DNA of 60,000 nucleotides, taken from the NCBI GenBank assembly GCA_914767715.1, contig OU612066.1:29736283-29796282 (forward strand), read 5' to 3'. Within the stretch, counting starts at the first letter, position 1. Each line of letters starts with the position of its first letter. Of this stretch, positions 10,955 through 23,189 are shown one piece after another. Under the pieces are notes generated by a model that saw only the letters and a program-made list of their open reading frames with translations, was not told the DNA's origin and did no database searches. The position numbers and the translations under genes were made by a program. Origin of the DNA: Membranipora membranacea (Eukaryota; Bryozoa; Gymnolaemata; Cheilostomatida; Membraniporidae).

Positions 10955-13553
10955 ATGAACACCATTCATAATGCCATAGAGCGTCGAAATTTTCTGCAAT
11001 TTGACATCTTAGTTAAACAGAGGATTGGACTTAACAGGGTCGACCAAAAGGGACTTACACCTTTGATGAAAGCCAACCATGAGCCGAATAAGCGTAACGC
11101 GGCAGAGATGGTAAGTTAGTCTGTCAAAATCTGTTATGTCATCTGATACAAGGAGGCAATATGTTTTGTTGAGTTTGGTAATTTGATGGCTTTGCTAGTG
11201 TTCCTGGTCTTTATCATCTATTGGTGCTAAAAATGATGTTTACATTAGTCATATAGAGCTGAGTATTGGGAGCTTTCAATAATACTGAACAAGGATTCGT
11301 TACTGAGGTCCCTGACTCTCTTATGAGTGGATTTTTTTAGTGTGACACCTCTGAGGAGTCTCATTTCTCTCAAAAGAACCCTAAAAATAACCTCTATTCT
11401 TTTCCTTCCTTTTAACATGAATGATCAAGATGTGTCTTGCTTCTCACCTCATAAAACTTTTTATTGTAGGTTCGGTTGCTGTTACTACAGTCGCCAAAAC
11501 TAGATATAATTGACAGGCGAGGTCGTAATGCTCTGATGCATGCAAGTCTAGTTGGGAACTCGGATTGTGTTCAGCAGCTACTGGATGCCGGATACTTTGA
11601 TCCAGCCATGAGAGACCACACTGGTAACGCACCAATCCACTATGGGGCTATGAGTGGTGATTTGGACACTCTTGGTGAGTGAATATAGTTACACATTAAC
11701 AAAAGTTTTAAAATGGGTGGTAACTGCTTGGTCAGGTACTTTTGCTTAGTTTGGTGCTTGAGCTAGGGGTTTTGGTTGCCAAATTTCCAACTTTCATCAA
11801 TTTTCAAATCCTGATTTATTCCACATAATCTTCAAAATTATCAGTGAGTAAAGGTTGAATTCAAGCCAATACAGCCTGACTGTAATAAGCGGTTATGATG
11901 AGTGTCTGGCTGGCAGTTCCTGTATATCTATAATCTTCAAAAAGATGCCATTTAGGTCAACACATCAATTTTTTTCTAAAATTGATGTGACACTTGACCC
12001 ATTAATATTTCTTATCAAAAGAATACTGCACATCCTGTGGGAGGATTTATTTATAAATTGCCGACTCATATACATGCGAGAGAATACTGTGACAGATAAT
12101 AATACAATTAACTTTATTTCCCTATCCCGTACTTATTCTGGTATTTCCTCTTTTATAGTAATACTGTTGGAGCATTTGAAGAAGTTTCGCATAAAAACCG
12201 ATCTGAGAAATGACCAGGGAATGACGCCACTACACATGGCATGTAGCCAGGGTCATGTGGTAGCTGCCAGGTATATACTATTTGAAATTAAAATTACATT
12301 CTTTGAAACTGTAACTCGATACCTGAAAAATTGAAAAACATCTTACAAGCTATAACCTTTCATAACCTAGTCTGGCTGTAAAAGAAAATTGGCATCCATG
12401 TATAAGTGGAGTCCCCCTATCTACATTTATGGCGATTAGATTTTGTCAATTGGAGAGGCTGAAAACCACTTCAATATTTGCTCTGGAACTGAGCAACGGC
12501 TGTGTCAATCACGCTGTTGTTTCTTGCCACGTTCAGAGGAACCACGACCCCTTAAAATAATTCCGAAAAATATTATGGATGTGCAAAAAATCATAGAATT
12601 GACCAATAGCTACTAATGGAATTACATTGGCGCGAAACCCTTTTGTTATATAGCTAATATAAATATGTTTCGGTTTCATAAGCTTCATAGAGATGTTGAA
12701 ATATCTCCGGGTCTGACAAGATGAACAAGAAAGGGTTCAAATATTAGGAAATAAAGCTTCATGAACTATCTGCCCTCTCCATTGTAAAAATATGAAGAAG
12801 ATTTTCGCATAATGCCACTGATCAAACAAAATACCAACATTTCATCGACAAAAGTCGGGAAATTTTACCTAGCAAATAGATGTGCTATTTCACTAGCCTT
12901 TTCTAGGGACCTACAGATTGCTGAACTGAGTTTGTCTTATCACATCTTTTATCCTCTGTAGATTTCTACAGTCGAGTGGAGAATCCTCCCTGACATTGAG
13001 AGATGGTTCTGCTAACAGGACGGCTCGTGAATGGTTAGAGATAGTCTGTGATGTTCCTGAGTACACAGATCCGTTTGGACGCGATGTGGACACCTCGCAA
13101 ATCACTAAACATGAGGATAAACCTGACGACGACCTGGTTGACAGTTCAGATGTGCGTATATTCGTCTTCATGAAAGATAAGCCAGAGATTGATGAAGAGC
13201 AGTACCTTCCCGATATGCGACCACCATGGGATATCAACACAAACGTACAACTCCCCCCTAAGTTCCTCAGAAACGGAAATCTAAACCCTGCCAGATTTAG
13301 GCCTGGCTCTGCTCAATACTGCAGCCATTTCCGAGGGACACCAACTATGAGACCCTTCAGTGCACCATGTGGTTACCCGGAATATTCATCTTGGAAGCAC
13401 CCTCTGGACATGCAGCCATATTTGAGAGTGGGTGATATGAAAAACATGCGTCGCTACTCCTCTGTGACCGACCTAAAATCCAGCGAATCCAACCCTCTAG
13501 TCAGAGCAAAAGCTACAAAGCTTCTGACGGCACGAAGTACAATTAGAGGCTAA
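10955..13553 (+). CDS. Ankyrin-repeat protein, 354 residues
   Basis: Four exons, 10955-11110, 11470-11674, 12159-12270 and 12962-13553, join in phase (0, 1, 2). The start ATG sits in aaccATGa. Residues 1-~160 hold about four ankyrin repeats: DQKGLTPLMKA, DRRGRNALMHASLVGNSDCVQQLLDAG, DHTGNAPIHYGAMSGDLDTL and NDQGMTPLHMACSQGHVVAAR. The large last exon encodes about 197 residues without a domain I recognise. It is charged and Pro/Ser-rich, with motifs such as REWLEIV, PPWDIN and NPARFRPGSAQ. It probably works as a protein-binding scaffold inside the cell; the partner is unknown. There is no signal peptide or membrane segment. I cannot name an orthologue. Confidence 0.85.
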
Positions 13554-15204
13554 CAAACTTCCAACATTTTGTTATTAATCTTCTTTCCATCTGATCAAGT
13601 GAGTCAACTTTCTTGTTCAAAATGAATTTCAAGTGTGTTTGCGGATATAGCGCCTTCAACACTCTTCCATCAACTGTATTTTCCTGTATACCCATTTTTC
13701 TTCTCTCTATTTTTATATCTCACTCATATCTGTTTATCAGCAACTATGGTCCATGGCAACGCAATCGCAATGTCAATTTTCAAAGGCATGTACATTTGCA
13801 CGGAGGGGAGCAACTCCTAATGCAAGCAATGACATTGAAATGTCATGCCCAGCAATGATAATATAATTATAAATATGCTAATATTGTACTTTCCGTCCAT
13901 CATATCTACTAAAATTACCAATAAAACTGGGAGAAGTGCTTATGAAGAAATGATTTAATCGGAATTTATGTTTCTGTTTTATAGGCATCAATCATCTTAT
14001 GAACATCTCCTGCGTTGGCATTGAAACGTACAGGCCCGGTCCGCTCTTTAGTTCATGGGGGTGATTTATTATAGTGGCGATATGCGTGTGCCAGCGAGTT
14101 CTGAGCCAAGTTTCAGTCATTGATGTTTCATTGATTTAACAGGTAATAGATACGGGAGGGAAGAAAGGAAGATCGTTGAATACCTATATAAACAACACAT
14201 TGCCTTCACTCTTTTTTAGAGTGGGTTTGTATTTGTTGTTTGTATTCCGATCACTCAACCTGCTGAAAGATAATTTGGTAGATCAAGTTAAGATAGTTGT
14301 ATGTCAAATGTTACAATAACAGACCGATGATTTCAAGCTCGCAAGATACAAACATGCTAAACTTTCCAGTGTATTGCATTGCCAACTTTATTAAGATGCG
14401 TTGGTGATTTTATAAGCTAAGTTTGCTTTAGGATGACAATGTTGAAGTTTCTGCTTTGCAATCACTTAATCGCTTAGCTCATTACCTGGTCCTAAATCTG
14501 CTAGAAACAGTAGCCTACAGCAATAGGCAAGTGGATCTAAATCGTTTGAAACTGTGTTGACTTGCGTAGGTAATTCACACAGCAGATTTCACATGTTGAC
14601 TTTCTGGTCAGAAATCGTTCAAGAGATACAAATCATAGCTATTCCTTGTGATAATCACCTAATACCGAAGTATTTGACGCTGGAAATACATACACCCAAG
14701 GGTTCTTGGAGCTGGAACAATCAATCGAAAATGGTACCTCAATAGGATACAATGGAAGGGAGCTAACCTCCATTATTCCGAGCTGATATCTAAGGGGAGG
14801 CCGTGGTCGGCTGTAGCTGTTCAGGTTACAGTTGGCTTTGTGAGGGTACCAGTAGAAAACCACAATCCTACAGATATCCATCATGATCAAAGCTCACAGT
14901 CCTACTCTGTACCCATGTATGAATGCATATATGTAAGGTATGGTCTTATGTTATTAAGTTTTTTTCTGTTAACATACCTTGTATGTCAATGTGTTGCCTG
15001 AGTATGTCCAAATCTATTATCAATTATATTGCTCCATATACAATGTTTAGTCTGTGATGAGTACTCAACTTGATAGTTCAATGAATGCAAGGTCAGCAAT
15101 CTTTAGGTCATTGCCCTAACATTTGGCAAAGGCAATGTTTTTTTAGGTGAAGCATTCAAAATTCCAGCAATCGACTATGCTTATTACTTTGTACTCACAG
15201 CATG
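13554..15204. other. Ankyrin gene 3' UTR and gene-poor spacer
   Basis: An AATAAA hexamer at 13920 fits a polyadenylation site for the ankyrin gene. Short open frames on both strands show no family signature. No clear repeat was recognised between about 14000 and 15200. Confidence 0.45.
13920..13925 (+). promoter_or_regulatory. Candidate polyadenylation signal for the ankyrin-repeat gene
   Basis: AATAAA, about 367 bases past the stop codon. Position is the only further support. Confidence 0.4.
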
Positions 15205-15212
15205 GTCTAAGT

Positions 15213-16414
15213 CAGCCATGCCCAACCTCGGCCATTTCGGCCAAATTGGTCATTTTGTTCGGCCAAATGCACCCTACCACAAAAAAAAGTTGAGACACAT
15301 TTTCACAACTTGTTCAAAAATAAAAATTATGACGGGAAGGTGTACATGGTCTTCAGTATTCTGTCATATCTGAAAGTCCAGTTATCACACATTGAAAAGT
15401 CCAATTAATGCTCTGTTGTAGTAAATGGGAATTCCGACTTACATTACCTTACTTACAGTGGTGTATTCATAGGTAGGGCCAGGGGGCCATGGTCCTACCA
15501 CTTTTTCAGGAGGTCAATTTTGAAAAAAAACCTAAAATTGCCATAAAAGTTATGAATACACATTGACTATATTATTTATGTTTGTCAATAACAGTTGCCC
15601 CTTGTGTTATACATAGGGATTGTGAAGCAAGTTTCTGTTTGTCATGAGGTTTATAGTTCATCAATAGATCTAAGACTGAATAATGTGCGCTATCCTTCAG
15701 TGCCATGGCCCGCCTCAAAACATACCTTTGGGCCAAACTTGAACAAAAAGCCTAGGAACATAGCATGTTCTGAATTGGTTGCACAGAGGGATTGAACATG
15801 CCAAAGTTCAATGTTGGCAAGTTTTTGGCATCTTGTCCCGAAAGCCTTCTCTGTGGTGGTCAGTAGAATCAGAATTTTGAAGAAAAACTGCTCACACAAA
15901 AGACGATTATTACAATTATTAAATCAATTCATGGACAATATAACAATATCACATATTTTACTGACTGTTGAGCAGGAATTTATGATCTGGTACCTACCTC
16001 CTACGATTCCCTTGTGTACTTTGCAACCACCATTTTAAAATTTGAGACATATTACGGTTCACAAATTTTGATAAAATTCTAAGGATCAATCACAGTAGGG
16101 ATACAATGAGGTCCCTTTCTGTTACACTTAAATCCTGGGGCCAATTTCTTGTCAATTTTCATCTATAAAAAGGCTGAAATGCCTTAAAGCTACCTCTGAT
16201 TTTTGAAAATTTTCTGGGGGAGGTCCCCAATACACCCTGGCGGGAGGGCGCTCAACGCCCCTCCCGCACGCTCCCAACCACTTCAAAACCCATGGATACA
16301 GCCCTGCTTACTTAACATGATTATGACTTCATTTGCTTCATCAACTTGGTTCGGCCAAATGGGATGAAGACAAAAAAAAAGTGGCCAAATCCGAGAAAAG
16401 GTTGGACATGCATG
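15213..16414. mobile_element. Outer hAT-type non-autonomous element, interrupted by a second hAT
   Basis: The left end CAGCCATGCCCAACCTCGG and the right end (reverse complement CATGCATGTCCAACCTTTT) are imperfect terminal inverted repeats of the CAG..TG-CCAACCT type seen in hAT elements. Both ends are flanked by the perfect 8-bp direct repeat gtctaagt (15205-15212 and 16415-16422), the duplication length expected of hAT. A ggccaaat motif also recurs near both ends. Without the inner insertion the element is only about 343 bp, so it codes for nothing. Confidence 0.88.
15456..16306. mobile_element. Inner hAT-type non-autonomous element nested in the outer one
   Basis: The left end CAGTGGTGTATTCATAGG and the right end (reverse complement CAGGGCTGTATCCATGGG) form terminal inverted repeats. 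The perfect 8-bp duplication cttactta flanks it at 15448-15455 and 16307-16314. It is 851 bp long with no transposase frame. Near its right end is a GC-rich hairpin, gcgggagggcg/cgcccctcccgc, at about 16239-16268, inside otherwise AT-rich DNA. Confidence 0.9.
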
Positions 16415-16422
16415 GTCTAAGT

Positions 16423-17917
16423 CAACAAGGAAGAAGAGGCTAAAACTCAGCCATCAACTTGAGCCAGGCTAATAAGATCTTGAGCTGATCTAGCCTCACA
16501 CCTTCAGCATTCTTCTTTATTGTAGTGGGTGTGGGCAGTTTAAGCCCGCAGTGATTAGGGCAGCCAATGATTAAAGTTTGTCTGAACCTATCTGATACAT
16601 CATACAGGGATTATTAGGGCCTCCAGGACTTTCAGAACATCACCTGTTCTGATTTCAATGTAAGGGGTACTTTACTGAAGCAAGAATTCAATGAAAACAT
16701 GATGATAATGTAGTTATCTTTCTCAATTCTTAGAATTTCGATTGCTAAATGCTAGATTGCTATGTCTATAATATTAGATCTGCATTTCGAGAATGTTGTT
16801 ATGAAATGCTGTTTAGTCACAATTGTGCGTACATGTGCTATGAATAGCGACGCAAGCACACGTCGCCGCTTGCTACATCAGGAAGTGCCCCTTATCTTTT
16901 TCTCAATGGTAGTGGCATTTTAAAATGCTTGCGACAAACAAACACTGTATTTTATTTATTTACTCAGTTAGAGATAGTGTGCTAACACAACTTGTCACTT
17001 ATACAGGCAAAATGGATCAAGTTCCTCCGGCTATGTAACTTGTACACGCGCTAGTTGTTGATGTAACAAGCTACTTGTAGTTGCGTAAAAGATTTTAGCG
17101 TGGGCTTTTTGCAAATTGTAGTTGGATGAGTGTTATTGGGTTGGCAGTTATCATCTAGAGAGTTATTGGTTGTGTAAGCCTCTCTTTTGACTTGATGGAA
17201 TATGTGGGACACCGTTATATTTTATGGAGCCGATCACCATTCAATCCAAAACTTAGTTGGTAGCGCAAGACAGTTTTTTTATGGTGACCCATTAATATAA
17301 ACCCCCAAGTTCTTTCTGTTGCAACATGGAATTAAGCAAAAACACATAGTAGTAGGACAATTGTCATGTAGCTAAAGTTCTATAGAGTTACACCAGAATC
17401 AGTCGTCAACTGTAACAACCAGGCATCTGTACTTGTTGAAGGGTATCCGATAACAGTGACTGCAATTAATGTAACAAAGAGCAGGCGATAGTACACACGA
17501 CTTTTCCACTTGGGCCATTTCCAAGGACCACACACAATATCATTTCACAGCTTGGTATTTGTATCACACCCATGGTTTGTATTGTTGAAACAGGATGTGT
17601 AGATTTCAACAATGATTTCGCAGAAAAAAAGTGAGATCATAGCGTCTCTCTCCGGTCAGTGAGCTTCAAAGTTATCAGTCTCGACGACTGAGTTACAAAA
17701 TATGCACCAATAAATTATAAAAGGCAAATCATCTCATAAAATTTGCTAATAAATTACATCACATATGAAAAACTATAAATTAACAAAAGTATTTACAGGA
17801 AACACTGAAGGATATGAAACATGATGCCCATCCAAACGCACAAACATCCTGAAGCAAACATGTTGCATAGCCTACAACGTCTCATCACACACGGGGTGCT
17901 CTGTAGGTTAATTTTCT
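16423..17917. other. Spacer and probable 3' UTR of the SOCS-like gene
   Basis: No coding region or repeat family was recognised. The part next to 17917 is presumably 3' UTR of the minus-strand SOCS-like gene. Confidence 0.4.
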
Positions 17918-18559
17918 CTACACAGTGTTGCTATACTCCGATAAGTACTCTTGAAGCGAGTTTGGAATAGGTAATATATCACATTGGAGAGATTTTGTTT
18001 TGGAAGATTGAGCTTGTCTATGTAGCGCTAACCGCGCCATATGTTTGAGACTAGTTGGTTGAAGTGAGACTGGCTTTTCAAGTTGTAAGGCGATGTTATT
18101 ATGTCCTTTGTTATCTGAGAAGCGATATGATGTTAAAGCCTTAGTGTCCACTAGTTGCTGCACCAGATCTATGACACAACTTTCCTCTACCACATTGTCT
18201 GTTAGCTTTTTACTGCAATCCAGGCGGAAAGAAACACCATCGTCAGCTAATGAAGTTACTATTCGTATGCTTACGACGCCTCCGCTAGTCTTCACTGATA
18301 TTGTGTAATTACGGACAGAGTCTGAACTTTGTCTTAGTAAAAAGCATCCCACTGCTTTCTTCTGTAGAAGCTGTTTCGCCATATCCCTGGTCATGTGTGG
18401 ATAATACCAGCCACATTGCTGCAACTTGTAGTTTGTTTGGTTGATGGCGTTTATTAGCGTATATTTTTGTTCGTCAATGTACAGCTTCATCTCATAGATC
18501 TTGGGTTTGAAATCACTGAGGTTCCCAGAGTTCCATCGATCAAGAGTTGTCATTTTCAT
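17918..18559 (-). CDS. SOCS-like protein: SH2 domain plus SOCS box
   Basis: A single-exon frame of 213 residues. Suppressors of cytokine signalling bind phosphotyrosine through SH2 and recruit an Elongin B/C-Cullin5 ubiquitin ligase through the SOCS box. The SH2 domain starts at about residue 50 with GWYYPHMTRDMAKQLL and contains GCFLLRQSS (the FLVR-type phosphate-binding Arg is residue 76), followed by YTISVK and an SH2 tail to about 150. The C-terminal box (about 165-209) has TSLKHMARLAL and then ILPIPNSLQEYLSEY; LPIP matches the Cul5-box LPxP motif. In the BC-box the usual cysteine (LxxxC) is alanine (residue 175). The N-terminus is short, as in CISH/SOCS1-3-type proteins. A possible untranslated 5' exon ends at 18632, where a minus-strand ttccag acceptor is visible. 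Confidence 0.9.
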   Translation of the reverse strand: MKMTTLDRWNSGNLSDFKPKIYEMKLYIDEQKYTLINAINQTNYKLQQCGWYYPHMTRDMAKQLLQKKAVGCFLLRQSSDSVRNYTISVKTSGGVVSIRIVTSLADDGVSFRLDCSKKLTDNVVEESCVIDLVQQLVDTKALTSYRFSDNKGHNNIALQLEKPVSLQPTSLKHMARLALHRQAQSSKTKSLQCDILPIPNSLQEYLSEYSNTV

Positions 18560-19157
18560 TGTGCTTCTTTAGGTTGTGTACTGTCTCCTACCATCCAAAC
18601 TAATGACTGACAAAGGTAGAGAACCAGAGTTCCTGGAACAAAAAAGAGAAATGATGATGAAATTGTTGCCTTACAACAGGAACGATAAGGTTCACATTGA
18701 AAAGATCACGTGAACTAACAAATTCAGCAAAATGAGAGTTCATTGTAAAAAAAGGGTAATTCCACCAACATTACATCTCATAATTCACTGTCCCGTGGGT
18801 CATGTCATCAAAATAATAATCCATAGTTTTAATGCTTCATAAATTCATAAACCCTTAGCCGCAGGTTAACATTTGTGGTAAAGGAATTATCGTTTAGGTT
18901 ATAAATATCTTAAACTTCACAATTGTTCTGCGTCACGTGGAATAAGTGGAATTTCGTTATTCCAAGAAAGCCAATACACCTATTGATTCATTGTTTATGA
19001 TGATAACACAGCATTACACGGACACACATCCATGTCCTGCAGGGATATAAGCATGATTTCATTGAGCTACTTGGTTATGGTGTTAACCTTTTCAGCTTTT
19101 CGCATCTTACCTATAAAATTCTTAGAAAACTCAAGGGTGTTGCCAGTTGCCAAACTA
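18560..19157. other. Upstream region of the SOCS-like gene
   Basis: No gene is seen. A minus-strand acceptor-like tttttgttccag at about 18633-18644 suggests an untranslated first exon further right. No core promoter motif is convincing. Confidence 0.3.
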
Positions 19158-19778
19158 CAGTAATTCCTCACCTATAGATCGCGCGACTTATAAGTGAAGG
19201 CGGCTGTAAGAGAGTAGCATATAGACCGACTATCATTTGAAGCATTTTTATATTTAGGTTGGACTAAAACCTCTTAAAGTGGTAAAACGTGCGGCTTGTT
19301 AGCATGAAGTTGCGAGTTTGAAACCCACTGGGGGCAGTTTTTTCCCAAAACTACTTAGTTCATTTGTAGTGAGTCCACTTTAACATTTATTGTCATGTGA
19401 ATGTGTGCCACAAGATTCAAGTTTTTCAACAATCAGCATATCATATCTCTCTCACAGTCTTTCAAAATAAATAAAACATGCCAAGAACCTCATACACCAT
19501 TCAGCAGAAACTGGAAGTATTGAGAACAGTTGAAAAGAATAACAACCTTGACAAGACTGCAAGGGAATTGAACATTAATAGACGCTTGATTCAAAGATGG
19601 AGAGCTTCCAAACATCAACTACTCAGCGAATATGATTCACTTATAAGACACGGTGTCTTATAGCTGTTGGGTGTCTTATAGCTGTGGGGTGTCGTGTCTT
19701 ATAACTGGAGCATTTATATTTTTTCCGAGGGGGGTGATTCACTTATAAGTCCGGTGACTTATAGGTGAGGAATTACGG
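19158..19778 (+). mobile_element. pogo/Tc1-mariner-type element with a relic transposase DNA-binding domain
   Basis: The terminal inverted repeats CAGTAATTCCTCACCTATA and (reverse complement of the right end) CCGTAATTCCTCACCTATA are flanked by TA on both sides, as expected of Tc1/mariner/pogo insertion. It is 621 bp. Inside lies a 61-codon frame (see next entry). Between 19660 and 19710 a gtgtcttatag unit repeats. The part 19240-19345 aligns with the element at 48553-48865, including a degenerate tRNA-like segment. Confidence 0.88.
19478..19663 (+). pseudogene. Remnant of a pogo/CENP-B-like transposase N-terminus
   Basis: A 61-residue frame begins MPRTSYTIQQKLEVLR and contains a helix-turn-helix pattern, KTARELNINRRLIQRWR, like the psq/Brinker/CENP-B-type DNA-binding domain that opens pogo-family transposases. 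It stops soon after, and no DDE catalytic domain follows, so it cannot encode an active transposase. Confidence 0.72.
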
Positions 19779-19780
19779 TA

Positions 19781-21245
19781 CAACTATGATTATTTGTGTG
19801 TAAACCTTATAATTATTGTAGGACGGAACGGCGCAGTATGCTTTGTGCGCACAAATCTAATCACAAACAAGTCCACCCAGTTGTGTGAGGTTTGAATAGC
19901 ATACATCTAAAATGAATCGTAGACCTTAAAATGTGTATCTCTCACTTTAATAACCACAAAAGACCAGCGCACACAAAATACCATAACACCGTAGAGTAGT
20001 GGCGAAGACCTCCAATGGATATCTAGCACATTTCCCATTTCGATTCCACATGAGTTATAACAGAAGAAACCCATGTGCTGATAGCGAGTTATTTTTAATA
20101 CATCAGTGATGTTGATGGTTTTTTTTGTCAGCCTGATATGGCTAGCTTATAGGATTGAAATTGGAAACATAGCCGAGTCTGTTCACAACCTTTAAAACTG
20201 CGTCAGTTGGTGACAGTCTTCACACAAAAAAGTCATGTGAAATAAAAAGTTGACATGATACACTATGCCAAGGTCTTCACTTTTGTGTACATTTGCCTGA
20301 TATGTCGGTCATACAAAGCAAACAAAATTGAAAGTAGTTTGCAAATGCTGGCAATTTGGTGTTGCGATCAGGTTGTGTGTTCTACTATCCACTGTTGAGC
20401 TAGACTTGCCATCTTACCTGTTGTTGTGAGTAATCCGTCACGTTTTACTATCGTTCATCGATAAGTGAAAGTGTTGTGGACAAATGAGGAATTAAATACA
20501 CCGCTGTCTCCTTATATAGTCCTTATGTACCACGGCAGGATTCTGAATTCTAAAACCATATATCCACCACTTAACCCCGTCACTGTTGTTCTGCTGAACG
20601 ATAAGCGCCAAGTGACGTAAGGGCCTTCCCTGCTGCTGCTTTAAGCTTGCTGTCCACACCGATTTCTTGAAATTTAATCTCACCACAAGAGAGTTTTTTG
20701 CTAGTGCTCGGTGCCCAATTGGAGTGCAGAATGCTAATGTAATTTCATTCAGATATTTTGTAATTTATAAAGGTGTAGATGTATAATAATATGCCTCTCT
20801 TTTTTCCTTCAGTTCATAGAATGAATAACAAGTTTCTCTGCTACGAATTATGTATAGCTATCAAAGTTCGGCCAATCAATGACTGAGTCATCTTGAATAA
20901 CCAATCAAATGCATTTAATTTTGAATGGCACAATTAGTTCCTGGAAACATTAATTTGTTATTATTCGAAAAGGTCTCTGTGCAGCTAACCAATATCTGGG
21001 GAACCCTGTATTTGCACAGCTTGCTATAATTTGTTTTTCATTGAATTTCTATGGTTTCACAGGTAAGGATCTGTAAGTACCACTAATACTGCCACAAGCT
21101 TTAATCCGTGGTGGTCTTTTCCTTAAATATAAGTTTAAAAAAAATGATGCATACGATGGTGTTATGATGATGCATAATGTCCATCTAGACATGGCACTCA
21201 CCCTGCATAGATTGTGAACGAATAATGTACATGATAGCTGTATTA
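19781..21245. other. Intergenic stretch, nothing recognised
   Basis: Only short open frames without family resemblance are present on both strands. Confidence 0.4.
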
Positions 21246-21249
21246 TATG

Positions 21250-21310
21250 TAGTCTGAGCCCCCCAGACTTTTGCCACCCCCCCCCCCCGCGCCCAACGGC
21301 CCCCCGGTGA
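21250..21310. repeat. C-rich dispersed repeat (copy 1)
   Basis: It reads gtctgagccccccagactt, then ttgccaccc, and ends in a run of about thirteen C. The order gtctgagcc-(n)-agactcttgcc-C-run recurs at 22415, 23130 and, more diverged, 29035. Confidence 0.6.
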
Positions 21311-22412
21311 GGGAATGATATGTGTGAACCCTGTTGTTCCTTTCTACAATACAATACTGATATATATTGTGCTCATATAATTTTTAATTATTTCAGTGTG
21401 ACATCGCTGACCGACATACGAGGTACCTGGTATCCAGGTGCCAATGTATCTTATGATGGGGAGGGGAATAGGTCGACATTATATAAAATATGACATGTAA
21501 ATCCTCTGTTTGCCTGGGAGACAGAGACAGCGCCATAATAAGTAGTCTACCAACATAGGTTTCCCACCTCGCCGCGTTGGCACGACACTCCTCTAAACAA
21601 TGCAGCCAAATGTTTCTCTAATCGACTAAATTCGAAGAATTAAATTTAAATTTGATATCTGTATGATTCATGCTAACCAGCAGGTAAATATGTATTGTGA
21701 GTTGTGACAAAGGCTCTTTGTGTCTGATTAGCAATTTCTCTAATAAGTGGGGAGTAAGGCGCATTGCTTGGGATATACAGTAACAGGATCTGCTTTTGTT
21801 TCAATTCTCAGAAAGTCATTATCCTTTTTCTCGGAATCCCTGATTATTGAATTTATCACACATACCAGTCTCCTTCGCAAGATTCTCAAATAGCTTGCAG
21901 CTGCAGGCTATTCTTTTACTTTCACCTAAACCAGAAATGTTCTTTTGCGGTTACGCGTACACTCATCTGTGCGTACGCATTGCCGTACGCATTGCCCGCA
22001 GAATGTGAAACAGTTATCAATGTAAAGACCCAAATAGTGTTGATTCTGACCACTGAGATGCCGCTGGTCTAACGGGCGTTGATCGATCTACAGGTTGGCA
22101 CAAGAAGATGAATGATAACATCTTGATGGCCTAGACTTCACGATTAAGTCTAGGGCTATGGCGATGGGAATGCTCCCAATGCAGTGTACATAGGTAATTC
22201 CCAAGCAAGGCATGTCTGCCAAAAAGGTTAGACTGAAATTATGATATATTGGACTGCGCGAATTGGATAGTCCTTCTCGCCTTCCAAACCAATTCTGTTA
22301 TCCAAGCACTCTGAGCACTCCTCCCCCTCCATGACATAAAATTAAAACTTATCGTTTTTATTCTGCTAATAATAATCGTTTGGTCTTTGCTGCATTTGTT
22401 ATGATGGGTTTA

Positions 22413-22475
22413 TGCAGCAGTCTGAGCCTCCCAAGACTCTTGCCCACCATCTGACACTCCCCCTCCCCCTCCGTA
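22413..22475. repeat. C-rich dispersed repeat (copy 2)
   Basis: It reads gtctgagcctcccaagactc, then ttgcccaccatctgaca and ccccctccccctcc. It resembles the copies at 21250 and 23130. Confidence 0.6.
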
Positions 22476-23129
22476 GGTATTAACTGAAACATAAATAGTG
22501 TACAACTAGTATAGGGGAATCCCCCCCCCCCTGTTCCAATGACCAATGACAATTTGTGGTGGCTCGGAGGTCGAAATAACGAGTGTACCATTCATTGGAT
22601 GGTTTGCTTGCTTGAAGAAAATTCTTTAATGGCGGGCTGCCAAAACTCATATCTCGAGACATTACTATAAACTATCTATAATGGGCCATTGCTTGGTGCG
22701 TATTTGGAGACTTTACTGAAGAACGCATAAGCTTGAAACTATCACCATTATTTCTCATTTGGAGCTAGGATAAATGCACCAAAGAGTTTTCTAACTCCTT
22801 GCATGCACAGAGCAGGGATATATCCTTACTCTGTGATACAGGCATGGCCATCAATAAGTATAGGAATTTTTAATACGATGAGAGGGTTCAAGGCGTAATT
22901 ATCTATCCTATCACCAAGGTCTACGCCTAGACAGGGCCACAAGTTCATGCTGATAATTACCACAGGCTTACCTGATATCCAAGATGTTGCGAGCTACTGG
23001 CAGGGTTTCTGGCAGAGGATTAAACTTATTAACGATAGCTATGCGGATATGAAGTGAATGATAATTAAAACCAATGACGTGTTATGATGAACCAGGACTA
23101 AGTGCAAAACTCATCCCTAACATGAAGCA

Positions 23130-23186
23130 CGGTAGTCTGAGCCATTCAGACTCTTGTCTATGCGCCCCCCTCCCTGACTTGAGAAG
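23130..23186. repeat. C-rich dispersed repeat (copy 3)
   Basis: It reads gtctgagccattcagactct, then tgtctatgcg and cccccctccc. It has the same order as the other copies. Confidence 0.55.
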
Positions 23187-23189
23187 AGC

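Noticed and set aside
11855-12334. 159-codon frame as a separate gene
   Set aside because: Only 12159-12270 is a real ankyrin exon with acceptor and donor; the rest is intron read-through.
12911-13240. 109-codon minus-strand frame
   Set aside because: Shadow of the large last exon of the ankyrin gene.
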